Part shown: piece after piece, positions 16,487 to 24,809 of the stretch
How the letters are laid out: the number at the start of each line of letters is the position of its first letter
How positions within the stretch are numbered: the stretch's first letter is position 1
Source: an uncultured Anaerotignum sp.
GTDB taxonomy: Bacteria > Bacillota > Clostridia > Lachnospirales > Anaerotignaceae
Length of the DNA: 43,684 bases
NCBI GenBank assembly: GCA_944381385.1
Contig: CALWKZ010000073.1
Coordinates: 1 to 43,684 of the forward strand
Reading direction: 5' to 3'
The notes under the pieces: generated by a model
The model's input: only the letters and a program-made list of their open reading frames with translations
Databases searched by the model: none
Told to the model about the DNA's origin: nothing
Position numbers and translations under genes: made by a program

Positions 16487-16695
16487 AAATGGCAGAGGGT
16501 GGAAATTACACCAGCCATTGAGAAAATGCCAGAAAAACTTATATTTTGCAATATAGGTTTTTTGTAGCGTCCGGAAGGAGATCCTTCCGTCGGGAAACGC
16601 ATAGTTACGGGGCGCGTTTTCCGGAATGATTTATGATTTCATGTTTCATTTGTTTTTATCGCATGGTCAAATATAGATACTAAGGAGGTCAAAGG
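16487..16695 (+). promoter_or_regulatory. Structured 5' leader of the acrylate operon
   Basis: Four hairpins can be drawn. P1: AATGGC (16488-16493) with GCCATT (16514-16519), plus inner GGTG/CACC (16498-16512). P2: a 13-bp A/U-rich stem at 16533-16562. P3: CGGAAGG (16572-16578) with CCTTCCG (16583-16589). P4: CGGGAAACGC (16591-16600) with GCGTTTTCCG (16614-16623), ten pairs with one G-U. Alternative pairings exist: TGGCA (16490-16494) can pair with TGCCA (16527-16531) instead of closing P1, and GCGT (16567-16570) can pair with ACGC (16597-16600). It matches no riboswitch class I can recall. The strong site AAGGAGGT lies 8 bases before lcdC. Confidence 0.5.
16533..16563 (+). terminator. Possible attenuator hairpin in the lcd leader
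   Basis: A 13-bp stem with TTGC loop (16546-16549) ends in GGTTTTTT (16556-16563). The stem is A/U-rich and the T-run is part of it, so it would be a weak terminator at best. Confidence 0.35.
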
Positions 16696-17475
16696 ATGTA
16701 CACATTGGGTATTGACGTTGGTTCCGCTTCTTCCAAGGTTGTGATCCTGAAGGATGGGAAGGACGTTGTAGCTGCGGAGGTTGTTCAGGTAGGAACAGGT
16801 TCCACAGGTCCCCAGAGAGCTTTGGAACAGGCTTTCAAAGTGAGCGGCTTGACAAGAGAGGATATATCTTTTGTTGTAGCCACCGGCTATGGCAGATTTG
16901 CTTTTGAGGGCGCTGACAAACAGATCAGCGAAATCAGCTGCCATGCCAAAGGTATTTACCATTTGGTACCGACTGCACGCACCATTATCGATATCGGTGG
17001 TCAGGATGCGAAAGCGATCCGTCTGGACGATAAGGGTGGCATCAAGCAGTTTTTTATGAATGATAAATGTGCAGCGGGTACAGGCCGTTTCCTGGAAGTT
17101 ATGGCAAGAGTTCTGGAAACGACACTGGACGAAATGGCAGACCTGGATGCGCAGGCCACAGATACGGCGCCTATCAGCAGCACTTGCACCGTATTTGCGG
17201 AGTCTGAAGTTATTTCCCAGCTTTCCAGCGGTGAAAGCAGAAACAACATCATCAAGGGCGTGCATTTGTCCGTAGCCAGCAGAGCCTGCGGTCTTGCTTA
17301 CAGAGGCGGTTTGGAAAAGGACGTTGTCATGACAGGCGGCGTTGCCAAAAACGCAGGTGTGGTAAGAGCGGTTGCCGGCGTATTGAAAACAGACGTAATT
17401 GTGGCTCCAAATCCACAAACAACAGGCGCGCTCGGTGCAGCACTGTTTGCATACGAAGCGGCTCAAAAAAAATAA
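16696..17475 (+). CDS. lcdC: Activator of lactoyl-CoA (2-hydroxyacyl-CoA) dehydratase
   Basis: A 259-residue BadF/BcrA-type ATPase, the length of HgdC from Acidaminococcus (260). The ASKHA nucleotide-binding fold is shown by LGIDVGSASSKVVIL (4-18), IDIGGQDAKAI (98-108), and MTGGVAKN in the C-terminal half. Two cysteines, C125 (NDKCAAGTGRFLE) and C164 (SSTCTVFAES), match the pair that holds the single [4Fe-4S] cluster between the two protomers of the homodimer. The activator hydrolyses ATP to inject one low-potential electron into the dehydratase; the enzyme then recycles it over many turnovers. It is first in the operon and has a near-ideal ribosome binding site. Substrate specificity is taken from the neighbours. 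Confidence 0.93.
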   Translation: MYTLGIDVGSASSKVVILKDGKDVVAAEVVQVGTGSTGPQRALEQAFKVSGLTREDISFVVATGYGRFAFEGADKQISEISCHAKGIYHLVPTARTIIDIGGQDAKAIRLDDKGGIKQFFMNDKCAAGTGRFLEVMARVLETTLDEMADLDAQATDTAPISSTCTVFAESEVISQLSSGESRNNIIKGVHLSVASRACGLAYRGGLEKDVVMTGGVAKNAGVVRAVAGVLKTDVIVAPNPQTTGALGAALFAYEAAQKK

Positions 17476-17490
17476 GAAAGAGGGATTAGA

Positions 17491-18756
17491 ATGAGTTTAA
17501 CACAAGGCATGAAAGCAAAACAATTGTTAGGCTACTATCAGAACAAAGCCGATCAGGACGCTAGAGAAGCGAAAGAAAGAGGCGGCCTGGTATGCTGGTC
17601 CGCATCTGTAGCTCCTCCGGAATTCTGCGTAACCATGGGCATCGCTATGGTTTATCCTGAAACACATGCAGCTGGTATCGGCGCAAGAAAAGGCGCTATG
17701 GATATGCTGGATGTAGCAGAAAGAAAAGGCTACAACATCGACTGCTGTTCTTATGGTAGAGTAAACATGGGTTACATGGAATGCTTGAAAGAAGCTGCAA
17801 TCACAGGCGTTAAACCTGAAGTTCTGGTAAACTCTCCCGCAGCTGACGTTCCTCTGCCCGACCTGGTAATCACATGTAACAACATTTGTAACACACTGCT
17901 GAAATGGTATGAAAACCTTGCAGTAGAACTGGATATCCCCTGCATCGTAATCGACGTACCTTTCAACCACACAATGCCCATCCCTGAATATGCGAAGGCT
18001 TACATTGCTGATGAATTCAGAAACGCAATTTCTCAGCTGGAAGTAATCTGCGGCAGACCTTTCGATTGGAAGAAATTCCAGGAAGTTAAAGCACAGACAC
18101 AGCGTTCCGTATATCAGTGGAACAGAATCGCTGACTTCACAAAGTATAAACCCTCTCCTCTGAATGGTTTCGACCTGTTCAACTACATGGCACTGATCGT
18201 TGCTTGCCGTTCTTTGGACTATGCTGAAATCACATTCAAAGCATTTGCAGACGAGCTGGAAGAAAACCTGAAAGCAGGTATCTACGCATTCAAGGGCGCA
18301 GAAAAGACTCGTGTTCAGTGGGAAGGTATCGCTGTATGGCCTCATCTGGGTCACACATTCAAATCCCTGAAGAATATGGGTACCATCATGACTGGTTCCG
18401 CATATCCTGCAATCTGGGATCTGACCTATGACGCAAACGATGAGTCTCTGCACTCCATGGCAGAAGCATACACAAGAACATACATCAACACATGCCTGAG
18501 CAACAAAGCAGCTGTATTGATGGATATCATGGAACATGGTAAAGTTGACGGTGTAATCTATCACCTGAACAGAAGCTGTAAGCTGATGAGCTTCCTGAAC
18601 GTAGAAACAGCCGAAGTGATCAAAGAAAAGAACGGCCTGCCTTACGTAAGCTTTGACGGCGACCAGACAGACCCTCGCGTATTCTCTCCTGCACAGTATG
18701 ATACTCGTGTTCAGGCTCTGGTTGAAATGATGGAAGCTAATATGGCAGCAGAATAA
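17491..18756 (+). CDS. lcdA: Lactoyl-CoA dehydratase alpha subunit
   Basis: A 421-residue member of the 2-hydroxyacyl-CoA dehydratase D-component family (HgdA/LcdA/HadB). The length fits LcdA (about 428) better than HgdA (about 477). Candidate cluster ligands are among C35, C46, C85, C86, C98, C129 and C133, plus the Cys in HLNRSCKLMSF near the C-terminus; SYGRVNMGYMECLKE and PDLVITCNNICNT are typical family blocks. With LcdB it forms the heterodimer that removes water from (R)-lactoyl-CoA through a ketyl radical to give acryloyl-CoA. It lies 15 bases after the activator and 13 bases before lcdB, and its codon use is strongly biased (expression type). A 2-hydroxyglutaryl- or phenyllactyl-CoA substrate cannot be ruled out from sequence; the adjacent pct favours lactate. 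Confidence 0.9.
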   Translation: MSLTQGMKAKQLLGYYQNKADQDAREAKERGGLVCWSASVAPPEFCVTMGIAMVYPETHAAGIGARKGAMDMLDVAERKGYNIDCCSYGRVNMGYMECLKEAAITGVKPEVLVNSPAADVPLPDLVITCNNICNTLLKWYENLAVELDIPCIVIDVPFNHTMPIPEYAKAYIADEFRNAISQLEVICGRPFDWKKFQEVKAQTQRSVYQWNRIADFTKYKPSPLNGFDLFNYMALIVACRSLDYAEITFKAFADELEENLKAGIYAFKGAEKTRVQWEGIAVWPHLGHTFKSLKNMGTIMTGSAYPAIWDLTYDANDESLHSMAEAYTRTYINTCLSNKAAVLMDIMEHGKVDGVIYHLNRSCKLMSFLNVETAEVIKEKNGLPYVSFDGDQTDPRVFSPAQYDTRVQALVEMMEANMAAE

Positions 18757-18769
18757 GGAGGAGAAAACG

Positions 18770-19894
18770 ATGAGTAAAGTTGAAGCTATCTTATCCCAAT
18801 TAAAAGACATTGCAGCAAATCCCAAGAAAGCAATGGACGATTATAAAGCAGAAACAGGGAAAGGCGCTGTAGGTGTTATGCCTATTTACGCACCCGAAGA
18901 AATGATCCACGCTACAGGCTATCTGCCTATGGGTATCTGGGGCGCACAGGGCAAAACAATTTCCAAAGCTCGTACATACCTGCCTCCTTTCGCTTGTTCC
19001 ATTATGCAGCAGGTTATGGAACTGCAGTGCGAAGGCGCTTATGACGACCTGGCAGCTGTACTGTTCTCCGTACCTTGTGACACACTGAAATGCCTGAGCC
19101 AGAAATGGAAAGGCACATCCCCTGTAATCGTATTCACACATCCTCAGAACAGAGGCCTGGAAGCAGCAAATACTTTCCTGGTAAAAGAATACGAATTGGT
19201 AAAAGCTCAGCTGGAACACTATCTGGGCGTTAAGATCACAAACGCTGATCTGGAAAGATCCATCGCAATCTACAACGAAAACAGAGCAGTTATGCGTGAA
19301 TTCGTAAAAGTAGCAGCTGACTACCCTCAGGTAATCGACGCTGTTAGCCGTCACGCTGTATTCAAAGCTAGACAGTTCATGCTGAAAGAAAAACACACAG
19401 AACTGGTAAAAGAACTGATCGCAGAAGTAAAAGCTATGCCCGTTCAGCCTTGGACAGGTAAGAAAGTTATCGTTGCCGGCATCCTGCTGGAGCCCAACGA
19501 ACTGCTTGACATCTTCAACGAATTCGGTCTGGCTATCGTAGACGACGACCTGGCTCAGGAATCCAGACAGATCCGTGTAGACGTTCTGGATGGCGAAGAA
19601 GGCCCTCTGTACAGAATGGCAAAAGCATGGCAGCAGATGTACGGCTGCTCCGTAGCTACAGATACAAAGAAAGGCCGCGGCAAGATGCTGATGAACAAAA
19701 TGGCTCAGACAGGCGCAGACGCAGTTATTATCGCTCAGATGAAATTCTGTGATCCCGAAGAATGGGATTACCCTGTACTGTACAGAGAATTTGAAGAAAG
19801 AGGCGTTAAGAACCTGATGATCGAAGTTGACCAGGAAGTAACATCCTTCGAACAGGTTAAGACAAGACTGCAGTCCTTCGTTGAAATGATGTAA
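18770..19894 (+). CDS. lcdB: Lactoyl-CoA dehydratase beta subunit
   Basis: A 374-residue protein, exactly the length I recall for LcdB. It belongs to the same family as the alpha subunit. IYAPEEMIHATGYLPMGIWGAQG (about 40-62), then PFACSIMQQVMELQ, VPCDTLKCLSQKWKG and, near residue 325, MKFCDPEEWDYP supply the expected three or more cysteine ligands for the second [4Fe-4S] cluster. The start follows AAGGAGGAGAAAACG. Oxygen sensitivity and restriction to strict anaerobes are properties of the whole family. A GC-rich hairpin without a T-run sits between this gene and pct and may stabilise the upstream message. Confidence 0.92.
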   Translation: MSKVEAILSQLKDIAANPKKAMDDYKAETGKGAVGVMPIYAPEEMIHATGYLPMGIWGAQGKTISKARTYLPPFACSIMQQVMELQCEGAYDDLAAVLFSVPCDTLKCLSQKWKGTSPVIVFTHPQNRGLEAANTFLVKEYELVKAQLEHYLGVKITNADLERSIAIYNENRAVMREFVKVAADYPQVIDAVSRHAVFKARQFMLKEKHTELVKELIAEVKAMPVQPWTGKKVIVAGILLEPNELLDIFNEFGLAIVDDDLAQESRQIRVDVLDGEEGPLYRMAKAWQQMYGCSVATDTKKGRGKMLMNKMAQTGADAVIIAQMKFCDPEEWDYPVLYREFEERGVKNLMIEVDQEVTSFEQVKTRLQSFVEMM

Positions 19895-19942
19895 TCTAAA
19901 AACTCTTTCAGAATGAAGTAACGTAGTATAACAAACATATGG

Positions 19943-19972
19943 GACACTGGGGCAGAAAACCGCCCCAGTGTC
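19943..19972 (+). other. Intercistronic hairpin between lcdB and pct
   Basis: GACACTGGGGC (19943-19953) pairs perfectly with GCCCCAGTGTC (19962-19972) around an 8-nt loop. Only TTAGAATTAT follows, so it is a weak terminator or an mRNA-stabilising element that sets the ratio of dehydratase to transferase. Confidence 0.65.
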
Positions 19973-20012
19973 TTAGAATTATGTAACACAAAGATTTAGG
20001 AGGATTTTAACG

Positions 20013-21593
20013 ATGAGAAAAGTTAAAATTATTACTGCTGATGAAGCAGCTAAACTGGTTAAAAATGGCGATACCATTACCACCAGCGGTTTCGTTGCAA
20101 GTGCTATTCCCGAAGCGCTGAACAAAGCTGTTGAAAAAAGATTCCTGGAAACAGGCGAACCCAACAACCTGACATATGTATACTGCGGTTCTCAGGGTAA
20201 CAAAGACGGCCGTGGCGCAGAACACTATGCACATGAAGGCATGCTGAAAAGATACATCGCAGGCCACTGGGCAACTGTTCCTGCTCTGGCAAAAATGGCG
20301 CTGGAAAACAAAATGGAAGCATACAACGTATCTCAGGGCGCTCTGTGCCACCTGTTCAGAGATATCGCTGCTCATAAACCCGGTACATTTACAAAAGTAG
20401 GTCTGGGTACATTTATCGACCCCAGAAACGGCGGCGGTAAAGTAAACGATATTACAAAAGAAGATATCATCGAACTGGTAAATATCAAAGGCCAGGATTA
20501 TCTGTTCTACCCTGCATTCCCCATTCATGTAGCTATGATCAGAGGTACATATGCAGACGAGAGCGGCAACATCTCCTTTGAAAAGGAAGTATCCCCTCTG
20601 GAAGGCACTTCCGTATGCCAGGCTGTTAAAAACAGCGGCGGTATCGTTATCGTTCAGGTAGAAAGAGTTGTAAAAGCTGGTACACTGGATCCTAGACTGG
20701 TTAAAGTTCCTGGTATCTATGTTGACTATGTAGTTGTAGCTGATCCCGCTGACCATCAGCAGACACTGGATTGCGATTACGATCCTACTCTGTCTGGTGA
20801 ACAGCGCAGACCGGAAGAAGCTCCCGCTCCTCTGCCTCTGTCCGCTAAGAAAGTTATCGGTCGTCGTGGCGCAATGGAACTGGAAAAAGACGTTGCAGTT
20901 AACCTGGGCGTTGGTGTTCCTGAATATGTTGCATCCGTTGCAAACGAAGAAGGTATCGGCGACTTCATGACACTGACCGTAGAAGGCGGCGCTGTTGGCG
21001 GCGTACCCGCTGGCGGCATTCGTTTCGGTTCCGCATACAACGCAGACGCTCTGATCGACCAGGGTTACCAGTTCGACTTCTATGATGGCGGCGGTCTGGA
21101 TCTGTGCTACCTGGGTCTGGCAGAATGCGATGGCCATGGTAATATCAACGTTTCCAGATTTGGTCCTAGAATCGCTGGCTGCGGCGGCTTCATCAACATC
21201 ACTCAGAACACACCTAAGGTATTCTTCTGCGGTACCTTTACAGCTGGCGGCCTGAAAGTAGCTGTTCAGGATGGCAAAGTTGTAATTCTGCAGGAAGGTA
21301 AACAGAAAAAATTCCTGAAAGATGTAGAACAGGTTACATTCAACGGCGACATCGCGCTGAAGAACAAACAGCAGGTAATGTACTTGACAGAAAGATGCGT
21401 ATTCCATCTGCAGGAAGATGGTATGCATCTGACAGAAATCGCTCCTGGTATTGATCTGCAGACACAGATCCTGGATATGATGGACTTCGAGCCTATCATC
21501 GACAGAGACGAAAACGGCCAGATCAAACTGATGGATGCAAAACTGTTCACAGATGGTCTGATGGGCCTGAAAGAAATGAAGGAAGGCTGCTAA
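20013..21593 (+). CDS. pct: Propionate CoA-transferase
   Basis: A 526-residue class I CoA-transferase with both halves (alpha and beta type) fused in one chain. The N-terminal ITADEAAKLVKNGDTITTSGF and the VYCGSQGNKDGRGAEH block are typical of Pct, and the catalytic Glu is E324 (TVEGGAVGGVPAGG), the position reported for the C. propionicum enzyme (524 residues), which this protein resembles along its whole length. It transfers CoA between propionyl-CoA or acetyl-CoA and (R)-lactate, supplying lactoyl-CoA to LcdAB and releasing propionate. It is preceded by TTAGGAGG and followed by a perfect terminator. The acrylate-pathway assignment is strong because the dehydratase genes are directly upstream. 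Confidence 0.96.
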   Translation: MRKVKIITADEAAKLVKNGDTITTSGFVASAIPEALNKAVEKRFLETGEPNNLTYVYCGSQGNKDGRGAEHYAHEGMLKRYIAGHWATVPALAKMALENKMEAYNVSQGALCHLFRDIAAHKPGTFTKVGLGTFIDPRNGGGKVNDITKEDIIELVNIKGQDYLFYPAFPIHVAMIRGTYADESGNISFEKEVSPLEGTSVCQAVKNSGGIVIVQVERVVKAGTLDPRLVKVPGIYVDYVVVADPADHQQTLDCDYDPTLSGEQRRPEEAPAPLPLSAKKVIGRRGAMELEKDVAVNLGVGVPEYVASVANEEGIGDFMTLTVEGGAVGGVPAGGIRFGSAYNADALIDQGYQFDFYDGGGLDLCYLGLAECDGHGNINVSRFGPRIAGCGGFINITQNTPKVFFCGTFTAGGLKVAVQDGKVVILQEGKQKKFLKDVEQVTFNGDIALKNKQQVMYLTERCVFHLQEDGMHLTEIAPGIDLQTQILDMMDFEPIIDRDENGQIKLMDAKLFTDGLMGLKEMKEGC

Positions 21594-21620
21594 TCGCTTG
21601 ATTTCTGCATAATGGAACGA

Positions 21621-21650
21621 AAGGAACTCTCGAAAGAGAGTTCCTTTTTT
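21621..21650 (+). terminator. Terminator of the acrylate operon
   Basis: AAGGAACTCTC (21621-21631), a GAAA tetraloop and GAGAGTTCCTT (21636-21646), running into a T run to 21650. Confidence 0.92.
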
Positions 21651-22608
21651 GTGGAAAAAAATAAAATACATTTTTTATTCAAATTTGGAACACTCTATTG
21701 AATTTTCTCTGATAAATCTCTGTAATGTGACAGGATGTAAAAGTATATTTCTAAAGGGCTACGAATGGAATCATATAGATCTGTCTCATGGCATTTCCGG
21801 CTTGTTCCAGATGCACCCTATGTGGAATGCGGAAGGGAATACTGGTGCGGGAACGCCATTTATTCCTGTGTTTTTTGTAACGGTGGCTTGCGGCATCACC
21901 TCCGGTTTCCATTCCACACAATGTACACTGATTGGACGCAGTGTGACGTCGGAAAGAGAAGGGAAATTTACATTTTACTGGATGATGATTCTGGAAGGTC
22001 TGATCGCCATGATCTGGGCAGCGGCGGCCATGGGGATTTACAACGCAGGTTCTGTCAGCGGCACCACTAATGTGGTCGGTGAAGTGGCTATGGATCTGCT
22101 GGGGCCCATTGGCGGCATTATCGCGATTCTAGGCGTTATTGTTTTGCCGATTATTTCTGGGGATACGGCAATGCGTTCCTGTCGCCTGATGGTGGCGGAA
22201 TATCTGCACATTAGCCAGAAAGAAAAAAGAAATCGAATCGCCGTGACGCTGGGGATTTTTATTCCGGTTGTTGCGATTCTGGTCTTTGCGAAGCTGAATG
22301 CCCAGGGCTTCAATATATTGTGGCGGTATTTTGCCTGGGCAAATCAGACCATTGCCGTATTTGCCTTCGCGGCCATCAGTGTATATCTGATTTCCAAAAA
22401 GGGAGCGCCAAAGCTGGCCTTTCTCCTTTCTCTGGTGCCGGGAACGTTTTATCTGTTTATTATCTCCTCTTTCCTGCTGAGTCAGTCCATCGGATTTGGT
22501 CTGCCGCTGTACACAGCCTACGGGATTGCCGGAGTGATTTCTATCATCTATTTTATTTGTATCATTCGGCTGAGGAAAAAATATGCCTCTCATACAATGG
22601 AAGAATAA
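21649..22608 (+). pseudogene. cstA: 5'-truncated cstA (CstA-type peptide/pyruvate transporter)
   Basis: The C-terminal part is a clear CstA protein: PFIPVFFVTVACGITSGFHSTQCTLIGRSVTSEREGKF followed by a five-helix block with AMRSCRLMVAEYLHI, FNILWRYFAWANQTIAVFA and further membrane segments. Complete CstA proteins have about 480 or more residues with many helices; only about 260 residues of the family are present here. The upstream 150 bases are AT-rich, read as unrelated sequence, have no ribosome binding site before any in-frame ATG, and begin inside the pct terminator. It is therefore most likely a truncated, non-expressed gene. The C-terminal frame is undamaged, so the truncation is probably recent. 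Intact CstA/BtsT proteins take up peptides or pyruvate, which would have suited the neighbouring fermentation genes. Confidence 0.7.
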
Positions 22609-22613
22609 AATTT

Positions 22614-22639
22614 GGCGGAGCGAGTACGCTCCGCCTTTT
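22614..22639 (+). terminator. Terminator after the cstA remnant
   Basis: GGCGGAGCG (22614-22622), an AGTA loop and CGCTCCGCC (22627-22635), followed by TTTT and a further T-rich stretch. Confidence 0.85.
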
Positions 22640-22716
22640 CTGTTTTTGTTTATGGTGGAAAAACAAAGCGTTTTATGATATGCTGAACAAAATAGAGGAA
22701 AAAAGGAGGAAAAACG

Positions 22717-24636
22717 ATGCAGTTTTCACCATATCATATCAGAACCATGGAATTAAAAAACAGATGGATTATGCTGGCGGCCCATACGGGTTTTGGAGAA
22801 GGAAACGCTTTGGGCGAGCGTGAGTTTGCCTTTTATGAGGAACGGGCTAAGGGCGGCGCAGCCGCTGTGACCATGGTGTTGGCCGTCAATGAGGCGGGCG
22901 CGTTAAAAGGCATGTACCACGGGGATACGCTGGAGCAGGAGAGCCTGCGAACACTGGCGGAAAAAGTCCATGCCTATGACTGTAAGCTGATGGTACAGCT
23001 GTTTCACTGCGGACGGAATGAAAGCGGAAAAAACCATGGGGAGAAGCCTCTTCTGGCGCCTTCCGCCGTCAGCTCTCCTATTTTCCGGACGGAACCGAAG
23101 GAAATGACAGCGGAGGAACTGGCAGAAACAAAGGAGGCTTTTGCCAAAACAGCTGCTCTTTGTAAAGCCTGTGGTGTGGATGCGGTGGAGGTCAGCGCTT
23201 CCGCCGGTTATTTGTTATCGGAGTTTTTGTCTCCTTTGACCAATCTGCGGGAAGATGCCTATGGCTATGGAACGGACAAGGGCATGACGTATCCGCTGGA
23301 GGTTCTCCAGGCTGTTCGTGAAGCTGTAGGGGATTTTCCGGTGCTGGTAAAGGTATCCGGCGCGCAGATGGTGGAGGGCGGTTACGATCTGACGGATACC
23401 ATCGTATTCTGCCGGAAGGCTCGAGATTGGGCCGATGGGTTTACCGTTACCGGCGGCTGGCATGAGTCCCCTGTGGAGCAGATCTCTTATTTTGTAGAGA
23501 AGGGGGCCTATGGGCCTTTCGCGGCGGCGGTACGGAAATATACAGAGCTTCCGGTAATTGCCTGCAACAGGATACAGGACCGGGAGACAGCGGAAAAGCT
23601 GCTGGAGGAAGGCGCCTGTGATCTGGTAGGCTCTGCCCGGGCGTTTCTGGCAGATCCTTATTTCGTGGAAAAGATAGAAAAGGAAGAGATCTATAACCCT
23701 TGTCAGGGCTGCAACCGCTGTATTATGGATGTACTTAAGGGCAAGGAGCTGCGCTGTGCCTTCTGTCCGGAAACAGGACGGGAGTATATGGAAAACCAGC
23801 GCAGGAAGATTGCGACAAGAAAAGAGGTTCTGGTGATCGGCGGCGGGCCGGTGGGAATGTACGCCGCAAAGAAAGCGGCGGAGCGCGGATTTGTGACAAC
23901 TCTGGTCAGCCAAGAGGAAACTCTGGGCGGTCAGCTGCATCTGGCAAAACTGCCGCCCCATAAGCAGGATTTGGGCCGGTTTGTGGAATGGCTGGAACAT
24001 GAACTGGAACGGCTGGGTGTGCATGTTTTATTGGGGCAGAAAGGCGATACCGATTTTGTGATGGAGAAAAAGCCTTATCTGACGGTAATCGCCACCGGCA
24101 GCAGTCCTGTGTTCCCGCAGATAGATGGCCTGGAAAGAGAAAAGGTCTGTCTGGCACAGGAAGTTTTATCCATGACACAGGAGGAATTAGAAGTCTACCG
24201 CCAGGGCCAGACCATCATCATCGGCGGTGGCGCGCTGGGGCTGGAGACGGCGGCTTATCTGGCGGAGAAGGTGCCCGGTGCGAAAATAAAGGTGCTGGAA
24301 CAGAGCAGTAAAATGGGCGCTGCGCTGGGTGCTTTGGCCAGACCGCTGCTGCGGGAGCTGAAGCAGGCAGGTGTGCAGCTGATGGCGGATACGACGGCTG
24401 TTTCCGCGGAGGAGAAGAAAGTATTTATTTCTTTGGCGGGCCAGACCTTTTTTGTGCAGGCGGATCATATCATTACAGCGGCAGGAGCGGAGGCGGCTCC
24501 GGAGCCGGAGATCGCCATGGCGCTGATGGATGAACGGCTCTCTTATGCGGTGGTGGGAGACGCGGATCACCCGGCAGATGTGGGAGAGGGCCTGGAAAGT
24601 GTATTTTCCCTGTTTTCCCGTTTCTATCTGGCATAA
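22717..24636 (+). CDS. Old Yellow Enzyme-type enoate / 2,4-dienoyl-CoA reductase homologue
   Basis: A 639-residue flavoprotein with three parts. Residues 1-320 form an OYE TIM barrel for FMN, with VQLFHCGR (93-100), FLSPLTNLREDAYG (170-183) and SARAFLADP. A [4Fe-4S] motif C329-x2-C332-x2-C335-x11-C347 follows. From 370 there is a pyridine-nucleotide-disulfide-type domain with GGGPVG (375-380) and a second GGGALG, for FAD and NAD(P)H. This is the layout of 2,4-dienoyl-CoA reductase (FadH) and clostridial 2-enoate reductases. The usual catalytic-pocket HGAHGYLL reads SASAGYLL (160-167), so both His are missing and the natural substrate may differ. It could reduce an unsaturated acid, but nothing ties it to acryloyl-CoA. 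The start follows AAAGGAGG. Confidence 0.88.
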   Translation: MQFSPYHIRTMELKNRWIMLAAHTGFGEGNALGEREFAFYEERAKGGAAAVTMVLAVNEAGALKGMYHGDTLEQESLRTLAEKVHAYDCKLMVQLFHCGRNESGKNHGEKPLLAPSAVSSPIFRTEPKEMTAEELAETKEAFAKTAALCKACGVDAVEVSASAGYLLSEFLSPLTNLREDAYGYGTDKGMTYPLEVLQAVREAVGDFPVLVKVSGAQMVEGGYDLTDTIVFCRKARDWADGFTVTGGWHESPVEQISYFVEKGAYGPFAAAVRKYTELPVIACNRIQDRETAEKLLEEGACDLVGSARAFLADPYFVEKIEKEEIYNPCQGCNRCIMDVLKGKELRCAFCPETGREYMENQRRKIATRKEVLVIGGGPVGMYAAKKAAERGFVTTLVSQEETLGGQLHLAKLPPHKQDLGRFVEWLEHELERLGVHVLLGQKGDTDFVMEKKPYLTVIATGSSPVFPQIDGLEREKVCLAQEVLSMTQEELEVYRQGQTIIIGGGALGLETAAYLAEKVPGAKIKVLEQSSKMGAALGALARPLLRELKQAGVQLMADTTAVSAEEKKVFISLAGQTFFVQADHIITAAGAEAAPEPEIAMALMDERLSYAVVGDADHPADVGEGLESVFSLFSRFYLA

Positions 24637-24707
24637 GATAATGTTAGACAAGTGTTGTAGAATATGATGAATATTTGTGGAGTGAAGATAATATTTTTCA
24701 TAGAATA

Positions 24708-24736
24708 TTGTAAAAAACAGTGGAATGTGCTACAAT
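24708..24736 (+). promoter_or_regulatory. Promoter of alr
   Basis: TTGTAA (24708-24713), 17 bp, TACAAT (24731-24736). A short dyad ACTGAA-ATA-TTCAGT (24774-24788) lies between promoter and start codon and could be an operator. Confidence 0.65.
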
Positions 24737-24809
24737 TAGTACAACGTTTTGGCTAATCTGACGTTATCAATGGACTGAAATATTCAGTAAGTGAAAGGAA
24801 GCGGATGAA

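Noticed and set aside
16491-16512. AGGGTGG in the lcd leader, resembling a T-box
   Set aside because: It is followed by AAATTACACC rather than NACCGCG, and no specifier domain or antiterminator fits in the 209-nt leader.
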